In this document: piece by piece, positions 16,774 to 25,873 of the stretch | How the letters are laid out: the number at the start of each line of letters is the position of its first letter | Numbering within the stretch: position 1 is the stretch's first letter | Assembly (NCBI RefSeq): GCF_021341785.1 | Contig: NZ_JAJTTF010000012.1 | Span: forward strand, 1 to 64,000 | Source of the DNA: Microbacterium sp. Au-Mic1 | GTDB taxonomy: Bacteria > Actinomycetota > Actinomycetes > Actinomycetales > Microbacteriaceae | Reading direction: 5' to 3' | Length of the DNA stretch: 64,000 nucleotides | Notes under the pieces: generated by a model | The model's database searches: none | The model's input: the letters and a program-made list of their open reading frames with translations, nothing else | What the model was told of the DNA's origin: nothing | Made by a program: the position numbers and the translations under genes

Positions 16774-17831
16774 CCCGCCCGCGGCTCTCCTTGGCGACCA
16801 TCGCGACCGAGGTCCCGATGGGCGCCCAGGCCTACCAGCAGCAGATCGGCGAGCGCGCGCCGGCGGCTCTGGCGCAGGCCGGACCCGAGCCGTGGACCGT
16901 GCGCCCCCTGGTGTTCCGCTCGCTCCGCTCACCGCTCGCGGGCAACCGCCGCCTTCCGCTCGGGCGTGTGACGCAGGCATCGGAGCGCGCTCGTGCCGCC
17001 CTCGGCCGCGCGTTGTACGCCGGCGACACCGTGTCGCATCGGATGGCGCTGGAGCTGCCACCGTCTCCGCACGCGGATGTGATCACGCTGCACGACGTGG
17101 TGTCCTGGCGCTTCCCCGACGAGTCGGCGCCCGTCGCCGCCGCAGCTGCCGAGGCGCGGCGGGCGGCGGCCGTGATCTGCGTGTCGGCGTTCACCGCGTC
17201 CGAGGCCGTGGATTTCCTCGGCGTGACGGATCCGCATGTCGTCCCGAACGGAGTGGATCCGCGCTATCTCGACGCGGCGCCGCTGCCCGCCGAGGCGCGT
17301 GCGGCGCTGGGGCTCGAGCAGCCGTACGTGCTGCACGCGGGCGGCGCGGCGCAGCGCAAGAACCTCGACGCCCTGGCGGCCGCCTGGCCACGGATCCACC
17401 GCGAACGACCCGGCCTGCTGCTGGCGCTCGCCGGACCGGCGCACCCCCGCCGCACCGAGCTGTTCTCCCGCATGGCGGGGGTGCGCCTGCTCGGGCGCCT
17501 GCCGGACGAGCTCATGCCCGGGCTCGTCGCCGCTGCCCGGGCCGTGGTCGTGCCCTCGCTCTACGAGGGTTTCGGGCTGCCCGTGCTCGAGGCGATGGCG
17601 GCACACGTCCCCGTGGTCGCGGCGAACACCAGCAGCCTGCCCGAGGTGGCGGGCGGGGCGGCCCTGCTCGTCGAACCCACCGCCGACGGGGTGACCGACG
17701 GCGTGCTGGCCGCGACCTCGGGCGACCCCGCCGTCGACGGGCTGATCACCGCCGGCCGCGCCCGCGCGGCGGAGTTCACCTGGGAACGCTCCGCACAGGG
17801 GCACGCGGACGTCTGGCGCGCCCTGCGGTGA
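16770..17831 (+). CDS. GT4 glycosyltransferase (mannosyltransferase-like group)
   Basis: A 353-residue GT4 enzyme. HVVPNGVDPRYL is the hinge, YVLHAGGAAQRKNLDALAAA begins the donor domain, and SLYEGFGLPVLEAMAAHVPV carries E-x7-E followed by the NTSSLPEVAGGAALLVEP loop. This pattern is that of the WbdA/MtfB-type mannosyltransferases, but donor assignment is only a guess. ATG 16770 has GGAGGCGA upstream in a context (GGACAGGAGGCGAC) almost identical to that of the preceding gene, and overlaps it by ATGA. Confidence 0.78.
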   Translation: MTRPRLSLATIATEVPMGAQAYQQQIGERAPAALAQAGPEPWTVRPLVFRSLRSPLAGNRRLPLGRVTQASERARAALGRALYAGDTVSHRMALELPPSPHADVITLHDVVSWRFPDESAPVAAAAAEARRAAAVICVSAFTASEAVDFLGVTDPHVVPNGVDPRYLDAAPLPAEARAALGLEQPYVLHAGGAAQRKNLDALAAAWPRIHRERPGLLLALAGPAHPRRTELFSRMAGVRLLGRLPDELMPGLVAAARAVVVPSLYEGFGLPVLEAMAAHVPVVAANTSSLPEVAGGAALLVEPTADGVTDGVLAATSGDPAVDGLITAGRARAAEFTWERSAQGHADVWRALR

Positions 17832-17906
17832 CCGGTTGCGGGACCCGTCGCCGCGATCGGTGAACACCCCGCGGACACCGCAGCCGGAGCGGACCCCAGC
17901 CGAGCG

Positions 17907-18794
17907 TCAGCGCCGCAGCAGTCCTGAGGGATACCGCGGCAGCGGGCCGAGCGCTTCGGGAACGCGCCGCAGCGCCGCCTCCAGCCCGTCGCACAGCGCT
18001 GCCACGCGGCCGGCGTCCGCCCGGCTCGCACGGCGCACCACGTCCTCGCGTGTGCGCACGTCGTCGAACTGCACGAATCGGCTGCGCCCCGGCGTGACCG
18101 CGGCCTCGTAGTCGCGGAACTTGAAGTCGCCCCCGATGAGGGCGGGCTCGCGCGTCGTCCAGACCGCCGGGATGCCGTACGCGTCCGCCGTGACCAGCCC
18201 GTGCAGCGACGTGGTCAGCACAGCTCCCGCCGAGGCGATCTCCCGCACCACGGGCGGCGCCGCGCGGTGCACGTCGACCGCGCGCACACCGTCCCGTCGG
18301 GCCAGTGCGAGCAGGTCCTCATCGCCGCGATGGTGCCCGTGCGCGACGAGCGCGACCTGTCCATCGGATCCGGGCCGCCTGAGGTGCCGCGCCACCAGCA
18401 GTCCCGGATCCCCGTACGCGACGGCCCCGGCACCGATCCGCTCCGCGGTGAGCGGACCGCGCACCGCGAGGACCGTGGCGTCGGGCAGCAGGCGCTCGGC
18501 GTCGTCGATCGCACCCGTGCCCCAGATCGCGCCGTCGAAGTCGGCGGGAAGGAACTGGATGAGGCTGCCGACGCCGACCAGCCGCGCCCGGTCGGGCTCG
18601 CGATGCCGCGGCACGAGGCCGTACCGCGGCAGCAGCAACGGGGTCAGGGCGTCGCCGAAGTTCGGATGGCCGTCCCACCAGAACGCCGGGACGACCACGC
18701 CCCGGGTGCCGACCGCGGGCGCGGCCTGCACCGCTCGGCGCGCCTGTCGCAGGCGTCGCCGCAGCGCGCCCTCGTACCGCCACGCCCCGGTCAT
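17907..18794 (-). CDS. Polysaccharide pyruvyl transferase family protein (ExoV-like)
   Basis: A 295-residue protein. HPNFGDALTPLLLPRYG near residue 45 is the conserved N-terminal motif of the shorter pyruvyl transferases; IWGTGAIDD and SLHGLVTADAYGIPAVW are the conserved central and C-terminal blocks with the catalytic His. It would add a pyruvate ketal to a sugar of the repeat unit. ATG 18794 overlaps the stop of the preceding GT4 gene by one base, so the gene is the last of a tightly coupled operon: Wzy, Wzc, GT4, pyruvyl transferase. It is distinct from, and shorter than, the other pyruvyl transferase at 8673-10007. Confidence 0.8.
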   Translation of the reverse strand: MTGAWRYEGALRRRLRQARRAVQAAPAVGTRGVVVPAFWWDGHPNFGDALTPLLLPRYGLVPRHREPDRARLVGVGSLIQFLPADFDGAIWGTGAIDDAERLLPDATVLAVRGPLTAERIGAGAVAYGDPGLLVARHLRRPGSDGQVALVAHGHHRGDEDLLALARRDGVRAVDVHRAAPPVVREIASAGAVLTTSLHGLVTADAYGIPAVWTTREPALIGGDFKFRDYEAAVTPGRSRFVQFDDVRTREDVVRRASRADAGRVAALCDGLEAALRRVPEALGPLPRYPSGLLRR

Positions 18795-20041
18795 CACGGG
18801 CCCTCCGCAGACGTATAGACCTGCAGGTACCGCTCGGCCACACGTTCCCAGGTGAACTCGCCCACTCGGTCGGCGCCCGCGGCCGCTAGCTTCGACCGCA
18901 GTGCCGGATCCGCCAGCACGCGCGAGATCGCCGCGGCCAGCGCGTCCACGTCCTCCGGATCGACGAGGATGCCGTCCTCCCCGTCGCGGACGAACCCGCC
19001 GGCGCCGCCGCGGTTCGTCATCACCAGCGCGGTCGATGCCCGCCAGGCCTCGAGCGCCGCGATGCCGAACGCCTCGGAGCGGCTCGGCACCACGAGCGCC
19101 CGGGATCCGGCCAGCACGGTCGCGACCTGCGCGGGCGAGCACCAGCCGAGGAAGTCGACGACATCCTCCAGGCCGTGCGCCGTGACCTGTTCCTGCAGCG
19201 CTGCACGCTCGGGACCGTCGCCTGCGATCACGAGCCGCGCATCCGCCCGCGTCGGAACGGGCTGCGCGGGTTCCGTCGCGGCGGACCGCCCGGGCTGCTC
19301 CAGCATCGTCGAAGTCGACCCTGCCGCCGTCGCGGAGCCCGGATCGCTCCGCACCCGCAGGCGAGCGAGCGCCTCGAGCAGAAGGTCGAATCCCTTCATC
19401 CGGCCCAGCCGCCCGACGGCGGCGAGATAGGGGCCGTGCGGGAGCCTGCCGCGGATCCCGTCGTCCTGCACCACGTCGAGCGTGACGCCGTTCGGTACGA
19501 CCACGCCGCCGGCCAGCCCGAACCGAGCGCGCAGGTCGCGCAGCACGTACTCCGAGGGCGCGGTGACCGCCGCGGCTCGGGTGAGCGCGTCGCGCAGCCC
19601 CCGCCGCAGCAGCGCCGACTGGGCGAACACGTTGTCGTCGTCACCCGTGGTCTCGCCGTGGGAGGTGATGATCAGCGGGGTGCCGAACCGGCGATGCAGA
19701 GCGAGGGCGTACAGCCCGTTCGGGCCGAAGCAGTGCACGTGCAGCGCGTCGGGGCGGAATCGCCGATGCGCGCGCGCCCACAGCGACCAGGCACCGGGGG
19801 CGCGTCGGGCGAACCGTGCGAGCGAGCTCGCGTGCCGGGCCGGCAGCGGCGTCGGCAGATAGCGCACCGCGAAGGCGTCCGCCTGCTCGGCGTCCGCCCG
19901 GCCGCCACGGTCGACGGCCCATACCTCGACCTCGACGCCCCGGGCACTCAGCGCCCGGGCGACCTCGGCGACGTGCGTCTCGACGCCGCCGACGTGGGGC
20001 GCGTACGACGAGGTGATGAGTGCGACGCGCCGCGTGGTCAC
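18794..20041 (-). CDS. GT4 glycosyltransferase
   Basis: A 415-residue GT4 enzyme starting VTTRRVALITSSYAPHVGGV, a classic GT4 N-terminus with the GGV loop. VVPNGVTLDVV is the hinge, LAAVGRLGRMKGFDLLLEAL the donor-domain start, SRSEAFGIAALEAWRAST the E-x7-E segment. Between the donor-domain start and RLVIAGDGPER lies an extra stretch of about 35 residues rich in Ser, Thr, Ala and Pro (encoded about 19240-19345). The GTG at 20041 overlaps the upstream Wzc-like stop as GTGA, showing translational coupling. Confidence 0.8.
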   Translation of the reverse strand: MTTRRVALITSSYAPHVGGVETHVAEVARALSARGVEVEVWAVDRGGRADAEQADAFAVRYLPTPLPARHASSLARFARRAPGAWSLWARAHRRFRPDALHVHCFGPNGLYALALHRRFGTPLIITSHGETTGDDDNVFAQSALLRRGLRDALTRAAAVTAPSEYVLRDLRARFGLAGGVVVPNGVTLDVVQDDGIRGRLPHGPYLAAVGRLGRMKGFDLLLEALARLRVRSDPGSATAAGSTSTMLEQPGRSAATEPAQPVPTRADARLVIAGDGPERAALQEQVTAHGLEDVVDFLGWCSPAQVATVLAGSRALVVPSRSEAFGIAALEAWRASTALVMTNRGGAGGFVRDGEDGILVDPEDVDALAAAISRVLADPALRSKLAAAGADRVGEFTWERVAERYLQVYTSAEGP

Positions 20042-21828
20042 GACCGCCCGCGCTGGCGGCGCGGGCCGCCGGTGGCGTCGTCGGCGATGAAGTCGCCGAG
20101 CAGGGAGTCGAAGTCGCTGACCTCCGGATCCGCGGATTCCTCCGGGTCCGTCGAGTCCTCGGCGGGGTTCGCGGTCGCCGAGGCGGCGCGTGCTGCCGAC
20201 CGCGCGGACGAGGCCGCCCGGCGCGGTTTCGCGGCTGGCGCCGCCGGCGTCTCGGTCTCGTCCGGCGCCGGCTCCGCCGCGGGCTGCCCCGGCTCCAGGT
20301 TCGCCGGAACGATCGGCATCGGCAGGGCGACCGGCGCGGACGTGGCGCCCGTGCGCTTCGGCCCGGCCGGAGCGGCCTCCTCCGCCTTCGCGCCACCGGA
20401 CTTCGCTCCGCCGGACTTGGCTCCGCCCGGCTTCGGTGCGGATTCGATCTTCTCCCGGTAGTCGTAGGCGTAGCCTGCCTGCCGTCCGGTCACGGGCACG
20501 CGGTTCATCACCACGCCGAGCACGCGACCTCGCGCCTTCTCGAGCGTGTTGAGCGCCTTGTCCACCACCTCGTACGTGGTCTTGCCCGCCGCCACGACGA
20601 TGAGGGCGCCGTCGGCCTGATTCGTCAGCACGGCGCCGTCGGTCACGGCGAGCACCGGGGGCGCGTCGATGATGACCGTCGCGTGCTTCGTGAGGTCCTT
20701 CACGAGCTGGTGCATGCGCTCGGATCCGAGCACCTCGCTCGGGTTCGGCGGGATGGTGCCGGCGGTCAGCACCGCCAGGTTGGGGATGTCGGGCGCGGTC
20801 TGCGCCACATCGGTGAGCTTCGCCCTGCCGGCGAGCACATCGGTGAGCCCGGCGCCGGCGACCAGGCCGAGCGTCGATGCGACCGTGGGGCGGCGCAGAT
20901 CGCCGTCCACGAGCACCACGTTCGTGCCGGCCGCCGCCAGGGTCATCGCGAGATTCGCCGCGACCGTGGACTTGCCCTCCCCGGGCAGCGCGCTCGTCAC
21001 CACGATCGTGCGCGGCGGGTGGTCCACGTCCATGAACTGCAGATTGGTCCGCAGCGCGCGCAACGACTCCCGCACGGCGAAGTCGGTGCGCGAATCGGCC
21101 GGCGCCTCGCCCTCCGCGACGATCCGGCGTTCGGCGGCCACCCCGTCGACCTTCGGGATGGTGCCGACGACCGGCACCCCCAGGCGCTGCTCCACGTCGT
21201 CCGTGCTGCGCACCCGGCGGTCCGAGATGGCACGGATCATCGCGAACGCGATCCCTCCGCCGAGCCCCAGCAGGCCGCCGACCAGCAGCGCCGTGGGCAC
21301 GCTCGGGAAGATCGGCGCCTCCGGCAGGGCCGCCGTCTGGGCGACGTAGATCATGACCGGCGAGGTGTCCGGCTTGCCATCGATGCCGTCGGTGACGTCG
21401 ATCACCGAGATGAGTCCCTGCATCCAGGCGTCCGCGAGCAGCTGCGCGGCCTTCGGCGACGATGCCGTGGCCGCGATGTTGATGATGTTCGTGCTCTCGG
21501 GGTTCGTCACCGTGATGCGCTTCACGAGCGCCTCCGGGGTGTCGGAGAGGTTGAGCGCGGCCGCCGCATTCACACCGACGTTGCGCCAGCCCGCCATCAC
21601 CAGGTAGGTCGGCACCTTGGCGCGCCCGTAGGTGTCGCCCGACTGCGCGAGCTGCTGCTCCGGGTCGGTCGGCGTGGTCCTGCTCTTCACCAGCCCGCTC
21701 ACCGAGGCCTCGTACACCGGGGTCTGGATCTTGACCCACCCGTAGGCCGCACCGAGGCCGACCGCGGTCATCAGGATGATGGCGATCCAGTTACGCCGCA
21801 GCGCCCGCAGATAGTCCCGGATGTCCAT
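20038..21828 (-). CDS. Wzc-like fused chain-length regulator and tyrosine kinase
   Basis: A 596-residue protein joining a Wzz domain (residues 1-215; helices at about 14-31 and 195-215) and a BY-kinase domain. Kinase motifs are Walker A SALPGEGKSTVAAN (about 276-290), Walker A' VVLVDGDLRRP (about 304-314) and Walker B VIIDAPPVL (about 383-391). Beyond residue 460 comes an Ala/Pro/Lys-rich tail of about 135 residues with three SGGAK repeats and an acidic end, instead of a dense tyrosine cluster; GYAYDYREK near 452 holds the obvious candidate tyrosines. The protein would set chain length and regulate the Wzy step at the inner face of the membrane. One base separates it from the Wzy-like gene. 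Confidence 0.88.
   Translation of the reverse strand: MDIRDYLRALRRNWIAIILMTAVGLGAAYGWVKIQTPVYEASVSGLVKSRTTPTDPEQQLAQSGDTYGRAKVPTYLVMAGWRNVGVNAAAALNLSDTPEALVKRITVTNPESTNIINIAATASSPKAAQLLADAWMQGLISVIDVTDGIDGKPDTSPVMIYVAQTAALPEAPIFPSVPTALLVGGLLGLGGGIAFAMIRAISDRRVRSTDDVEQRLGVPVVGTIPKVDGVAAERRIVAEGEAPADSRTDFAVRESLRALRTNLQFMDVDHPPRTIVVTSALPGEGKSTVAANLAMTLAAAGTNVVLVDGDLRRPTVASTLGLVAGAGLTDVLAGRAKLTDVAQTAPDIPNLAVLTAGTIPPNPSEVLGSERMHQLVKDLTKHATVIIDAPPVLAVTDGAVLTNQADGALIVVAAGKTTYEVVDKALNTLEKARGRVLGVVMNRVPVTGRQAGYAYDYREKIESAPKPGGAKSGGAKSGGAKAEEAAPAGPKRTGATSAPVALPMPIVPANLEPGQPAAEPAPDETETPAAPAAKPRRAASSARSAARAASATANPAEDSTDPEESADPEVSDFDSLLGDFIADDATGGPRRQRGRS
20385..20432 (-). repeat. 15-bp coding repeat in the Wzc-like tail
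   Basis: Three near-identical 15-base units encode SGGAK repeats in the low-complexity tail of the kinase, similar in style to the SGGEA repeats of the glycosyltransferase at 10109-11419. Confidence 0.6.
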
Positions 21829-21829
21829 G

Positions 21830-23278
21830 TCAGCCCTTCGGGGTGGATGAGTAAGCACGATCATACAAACGGGCGCCGATCGGCTCCCTGGCGCGGGCCC
21901 GTCGTTTGGCCGCCCGCCGTTCCGCCGGACTCTGACGCGCATCCTTCGGCGGTGCCCAGTACTGCCCCTCGCCCTTCGAGACCGCGAGCGCCTGGGCCCC
22001 CAGGCAGATCCCCGCGACCAGGAACGGGACCGAGACCTGGGCGGCGACCCAGAACAGGTCGAACTGCGCCGCAGTGATGCGCAGCACGACCGCGCCGAGG
22101 GCGACGGCGCCGTAGCGGGGCGACATCCGCCACAGCACGACGACGAACCCAATCCACATGATCACGAAGCCGAGCAGACCGACCACCCCGGCCGAGGCGG
22201 CGACCTCGAGCTCGGCCTGCGGCGGCTGGAAGTGCGCCCACGGATGCACGTACCAGTAGCGCAGGCCGTGCCCGAAGATCGGCGAGAGCTTCCACAGCGC
22301 GTACACCTCGCGGATCCAGTCCAGCCGTGCGTAGGCGGAGTTGAACTGATTGCCCGACGCGAACTGCTCGATCACGCTCTGCACGATGAGCAGCACGGCG
22401 GGGATGGCGAGCAGGGTGAGGAAGACGGCATGCCCGGCCGCGCCCCGGCGGATGATGAGGATGAAGAGCGCGGCGAGCAGTCCGGAGACGGCCTGCCGCG
22501 ACTGCGTGAGCAGCAGCGCCGCACCGAAGACGAACACGAGCGCGACGGTCCAACGGCGGGCGAGCCCGAGCCAGTCCGGTCTCGCGTAGGCCAGGAAGAC
22601 CCCGAGCGCGAGAGCCCCGCCTGCCGCGTTCTTGTGCATCGGCCACGGCCACACCGGATAGACGGCATCGATCGGATGCCCCTGCACGACGTTGATCCCG
22701 GCCGTGACGTAGGTGCCGGCGGCGATCAGCACCAGCATGCCGAGCAGCAGGATCACCGACAGGCGCGCATATCCGGCCCGGCCCAGCCCCCAGCCCAGCA
22801 CGAGCGCCCCGGAGACCAGCAGCCACGCGTGGAACCACTCCACCGTGTTCTGCGGGAACGGGTTCACGATCACGGTGAAGACCGTGCTGAACTGGTAGAT
22901 CGCGTTCAGCCACAGCATCGCGCGCATCGGCGGGCTGAAGTTCCGGCTGCCCAGCAGCACGACGGCGCCGAAACCGGCCGCGATCGCCGCATCCGACACC
23001 GTCAGATCCGCCCCGCCGACCGCGAGCCGCTCCGTGACGAAGGCGACCGGCGTCGCCATCAGCGCGATGGCCAGTGGCGTCGACCAGGTGAGCACGGCGC
23101 CGACGACGAGCGCCGCGAGTGCGGCGGCGGTGAGCACGGAACCGGTGGTGGCATGCTCCAGCAGCAGGTAGGCCGCGATCGCCACGCCGACGGCGATGAC
23201 CACCCAGCGCCAGGTCGCGGCCCAGGCTCCGGGGAGGGCGTCACGAAGGCGCGATACGACCTTCGCGCCTGTCCCCAT
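21830..23278 (-). CDS. O-antigen ligase/polymerase-like membrane protein (Wzy-like)
   Basis: A 482-residue protein with about eleven hydrophobic helices and a large extracytoplasmic loop near residues 310-370 containing NSAYARLDWIREVYALW and SPIFGHGLRYWYVHPWAHF, the pattern of Wzy_C/WaaL enzymes that join lipid-linked oligosaccharides. The C-terminus is a basic cytoplasmic tail. Two starts are possible: GTG 23287 and ATG 23278; ATG is chosen because GGAGG is eight bases upstream. It is the first gene of the minus-strand operon ending at 17907, and a GATAAT box lies about 25 bases upstream. Confidence 0.8.
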   Translation of the reverse strand: MGTGAKVVSRLRDALPGAWAATWRWVVIAVGVAIAAYLLLEHATTGSVLTAAALAALVVGAVLTWSTPLAIALMATPVAFVTERLAVGGADLTVSDAAIAAGFGAVVLLGSRNFSPPMRAMLWLNAIYQFSTVFTVIVNPFPQNTVEWFHAWLLVSGALVLGWGLGRAGYARLSVILLLGMLVLIAAGTYVTAGINVVQGHPIDAVYPVWPWPMHKNAAGGALALGVFLAYARPDWLGLARRWTVALVFVFGAALLLTQSRQAVSGLLAALFILIIRRGAAGHAVFLTLLAIPAVLLIVQSVIEQFASGNQFNSAYARLDWIREVYALWKLSPIFGHGLRYWYVHPWAHFQPPQAELEVAASAGVVGLLGFVIMWIGFVVVLWRMSPRYGAVALGAVVLRITAAQFDLFWVAAQVSVPFLVAGICLGAQALAVSKGEGQYWAPPKDARQSPAERRAAKRRARAREPIGARLYDRAYSSTPKG

Positions 23279-23301
23279 GACCCGCACCTCCGTAGCCGCC
23301 C

Positions 23302-23307
23302 ATTATC
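23302..23307 (-). promoter_or_regulatory. Candidate -10 box (GATAAT) for the Wzy-Wzc operon
   Basis: TGGGATAATG on the minus strand is the best -10-like element in the region, 23 bases before the ATG at 23278 and upstream of the ribosome binding site. No convincing -35 was seen. Confidence 0.45.
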
Positions 23308-23725
23308 CCACGCGGACCCTTCGGGCCATCGGGCGAGGACGTCGCCGACGACCGTCACGGAGAGCATCCCACCGAATGCGACATCCGTCATCCGATTCGC
23401 GTCGTATCCTGCGGATCCTCGAGAACGTCCGTGATGATCCCGGCCCGCACTCGTCTCCTCATCGGGTGGTCCGCAACCGACGGGGGATCGTTGCGGCTCC
23501 CGACCACCCGGCACCGCGTCCCCGGTGCGCGATGCGGCCGGTGCCCTCCGGCCCGGCCGCATCGCCTTCGTCCGCGGGCCGCCGCGCCCGAAAACGCCCG
23601 CGCCGGCCCGTTGCGCTGAGCGAGGGCAGGCGCAAGGCCGCCTCACCGCGAAACTCCCCCGTGCATTCCCGTCCCCGCAGCCCTAAGGTGAGCACAGCCG
23701 GGGAACTCCCCTCCTCGGCGTTCTA
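23308..23725. other. Intergenic region without a recognisable gene
   Basis: About 420 bases between the Wzy-operon promoter and the hairpin at 23726. Open frames here (for example 23431-23619 +) have shadow-like composition and no ribosome binding site. Short GC-rich inverted repeats are present but nothing assignable. Confidence 0.5.
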
Positions 23726-23804
23726 GCCGGTGCAGTCCACTGCGAAGAAGCGAAGAGCTGGGGTTCTCCTCGCTTCCATGGACCGCGGCTCGGACTGCAC
23801 CGGC
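23726..23804 (-). other. Long nested hairpin (79 bp) downstream of a GT4 gene
   Basis: GCCGGTGCAGTCC (23726-23738) and GGACTGCACCGGC (23792-23804) are perfect inverted copies. Inside them GAAGCGAAGAG (23747-23757) pairs with CTCCTCGCTTC (23766-23776) with one G-U. The result is a two-storey hairpin 36 bases past the stop of the gene ending at 23841. It could be a terminator, a small structured RNA or a degenerate mobile palindrome; no T-run follows. Confidence 0.6.
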
Positions 23805-23840
23805 GCCCCAAGCCCCGCCCATGGCATCCGCTGCGCACCC

Positions 23841-25043
23841 CTAGTCGTGCAGCGGCCCGCCCTGTCGCACACCCAGCGACTCCACCAGCTCCCGCATCCG
23901 CGCCTCGCCTGCGACCGGCGAGAACTCGGCGAACCACCGTTCGAACAGTGGCCCCCGGTGCGGGGAGATCGCCCCCGTCACCACGTCGGCGATGCGGTCG
24001 GCGAGCGCGGCGGCATCCCCGGCGGGCACGACCTGTGCGGCGCCGCCGACCACCTCGGGCAGCGCGCCCGCGTCGCTCACGATCAACGGCACCCTGGCCG
24101 CCATCGCCTCGGCCGCCACGAGCCCGAACGACTCGGCGATCACCGACGGCACCACGAGAAGGTCGATCGTGTCGAAGAAGTCGGCGGCGTCGACCCAGCC
24201 TGCGCGATGCGTGAGTCGTGCGACCGCGCCGAGCGCATCCTCCATCACGACGAGGTCCTCCTCGTGCACCGCTTCCGGCTCCCCGGCGAGCACCAGCCGG
24301 AAGCGGCCCGGCATGCGGTCCTCGAGCAGGCCGACGGCATCGGCGAGCACATGCACGCCCTTGTCCAGCCCGAGCTGCCCGAGGAAGCCGATGCGGATCC
24401 GTCCCGACGCGTCCGGATCCGGCTTCGTCCGGCGGATCCGATCCGTCCAGTTCGGCAGCACGAGCGCGCCGGGCACGGCCTCCAGCATGGCTCGCGACGG
24501 CACGAGGGTCGTGACGGCGCCGCGACGGGCGAGCGGCGACAGGATCCAGCGGATGCCGGTCGGCTCCTGATGCAGGTGCACCAGCCGCCCGGCACGACGC
24601 ACGGTGGCCAGCGAGGGCACCAGGCCGTTGCACCAGAGCAGACCGTCGGGCCGCTCGCGGTCCCACCGGCGCAGCGCCCACATCCACAGGGCGCGGTTAC
24701 TGGCGGCGAGTCCGATCACCGGCAGCCTCCTGCGCACCGTCTCGTCCAGCAGAGGCGACGGCGCGGGCACCACGACGGTGACGTCGACACCCAGCTCGCG
24801 CATCGTCTCGGCCATGCGCAGCAGCATGGTCGCTCCCCCGCCGAGGTCGCCGCTGTTCGCGGCGAGGAAGACCCGCTCGAAGCGGGCCGGACTCCGGTGC
24901 ACCGCCCAGCTCGCGCCTTCGGCGAGCGTCCAGGTCTCCGCCGGCTCGAGCAGCGGCAACAGCGCCACGCGCCCGCGCTCCTCGGTCCGCTCGTCGACCC
25001 CCGGTGTTCCGACCGTGCGAAGCGGTCGTGCAGCGTCACTCAT
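23841..25043 (-). CDS. GT4 glycosyltransferase
   Basis: A 400-residue GT4 enzyme. An N-terminal extension of about 55 residues precedes [20 protein letters not shown], the usual first strand and glycine loop. [19 protein letters not shown] starts the donor domain and [20 protein letters not shown] holds E-x7-E followed by [13 protein letters not shown]. The ATG at 25043 has GGGGAGG six bases upstream. The gene is divergent from rplM and ends just before the long hairpin, so it is probably transcribed alone. Substrate unknown. Confidence 0.8.
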   Translation of the reverse strand: MSDAARPLRTVGTPGVDERTEERGRVALLPLLEPAETWTLAEGASWAVHRSPARFERVFLAANSGDLGGGATMLLRMAETMRELGVDVTVVVPAPSPLLDETVRRRLPVIGLAASNRALWMWALRRWDRERPDGLLWCNGLVPSLATVRRAGRLVHLHQEPTGIRWILSPLARRGAVTTLVPSRAMLEAVPGALVLPNWTDRIRRTKPDPDASGRIRIGFLGQLGLDKGVHVLADAVGLLEDRMPGRFRLVLAGEPEAVHEEDLVVMEDALGAVARLTHRAGWVDAADFFDTIDLLVVPSVIAESFGLVAAEAMAARVPLIVSDAGALPEVVGGAAQVVPAGDAAALADRIADVVTGAISPHRGPLFERWFAEFSPVAGEARMRELVESLGVRQGGPLHD

Positions 25044-25231
25044 CAGTGCCTCCCCAAGTGGCACAGAAAGATGCCTCCCACAGGCACCGCAGCCTCGGGT
25101 GGGCTGCACCCCGCACGATACGTCAGAACACGGGCGTCCGGAAGCGTCTTCAGCAAAGCCGCAGACGACGCGATCACGAGGCGACGGCGGCGGGAGCCCA
25201 TCGCGTCATCGCGCCCTGGACCCCTGTCGTT

Positions 25232-25260
25232 TTGGGGGATCCGGATCCATGCCGTAAGCT
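25232..25260 (+). promoter_or_regulatory. Candidate rplM-rpsI promoter
   Basis: TTGGGG (25232-25237) and TAAGCT (25255-25260) are 17 bases apart. This predicts a transcript start near 25267 and an untranslated leader of about 130 bases before rplM. The match to consensus is moderate. Confidence 0.45.
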
Positions 25261-25266
25261 TTCTCT

Positions 25267-25400
25267 TTGGTGTGCGATCACTGCTGGTCGCACCCGCGAA
25301 CGTGAGCCCTCCACTGGCGTGTTCCTCTCCCCTCAGGGAGGGAACCACCCCGGAGTGGGATTCACGAACCTCTCCGTTCGATCAAGAAAGCAGCACTATT
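25267..25400 (+). promoter_or_regulatory. Structured 5' leader of rplM
   Basis: The leader holds at least two hairpins: GTGCGA/TCGCAC (about 25272-25293) and a longer one at 25321-25345 in which GTTCC-CTCCC pairs with GGGAG-GGAAC around one bulged T. Ribosomal protein L13 autoregulates through its mRNA leader in several bacteria; a similar role here is inferred from position only. Confidence 0.4.
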
Positions 25401-25847
25401 GTGACGCGCACTTACACCCCCAAGGCCGGGCAGGTCCAGCGTGACTGGGTCGTCATCGACGCCACCGACGTCGTTCTCGGTCGCCTCGCCTCGCACGCCG
25501 CCGCGCTCCTGCGCGGCAAGCACAAGGCCACCTTCGCCAACCACATCGACTCGGGTGACTTCGTCATCATCGTGAACGCCGACAAGGTCGCGCTCACCGG
25601 TCAGAAGCTCCAGAAGAAGATCGCCTACCGCCACTCGGGCTACCCGGGCGGGCTCAAGGCCGTCGCCTACTCCGAGCTGCTCGAGAAGAACCCGGTCCGT
25701 GCTGTGGAGAAGGCCATCCGTGGCATGCTCCCCAAGAACAGCCTCGGCCGCCAGCAGCTGGCGAAGCTCAAGGTCTACACCGGCTCCGAGCACCCGCACG
25801 CCGCTCAGCAGCCCAAGACGTACACCCTCGACCAGGTCGCCCAGTAA
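25401..25847 (+). CDS. rplM: Ribosomal protein L13
   Basis: A 148-residue protein, normal for uL13, with the conserved [19 protein letters not shown] start and the HSGYPGGLK and [14 protein letters not shown] signatures (here [13 protein letters not shown]). It binds 23S rRNA early in 50S assembly. The start is GTG 25401, giving [10 protein letters not shown], with a weak AAGAAAG upstream. It is followed 26 bases later by rpsI, the universal rplM-rpsI pair. Confidence 0.97.
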   Translation: MTRTYTPKAGQVQRDWVVIDATDVVLGRLASHAAALLRGKHKATFANHIDSGDFVIIVNADKVALTGQKLQKKIAYRHSGYPGGLKAVAYSELLEKNPVRAVEKAIRGMLPKNSLGRQQLAKLKVYTGSEHPHAAQQPKTYTLDQVAQ

Positions 25848-25873
25848 GCGCCGTTACGAACAAGGACATACTC

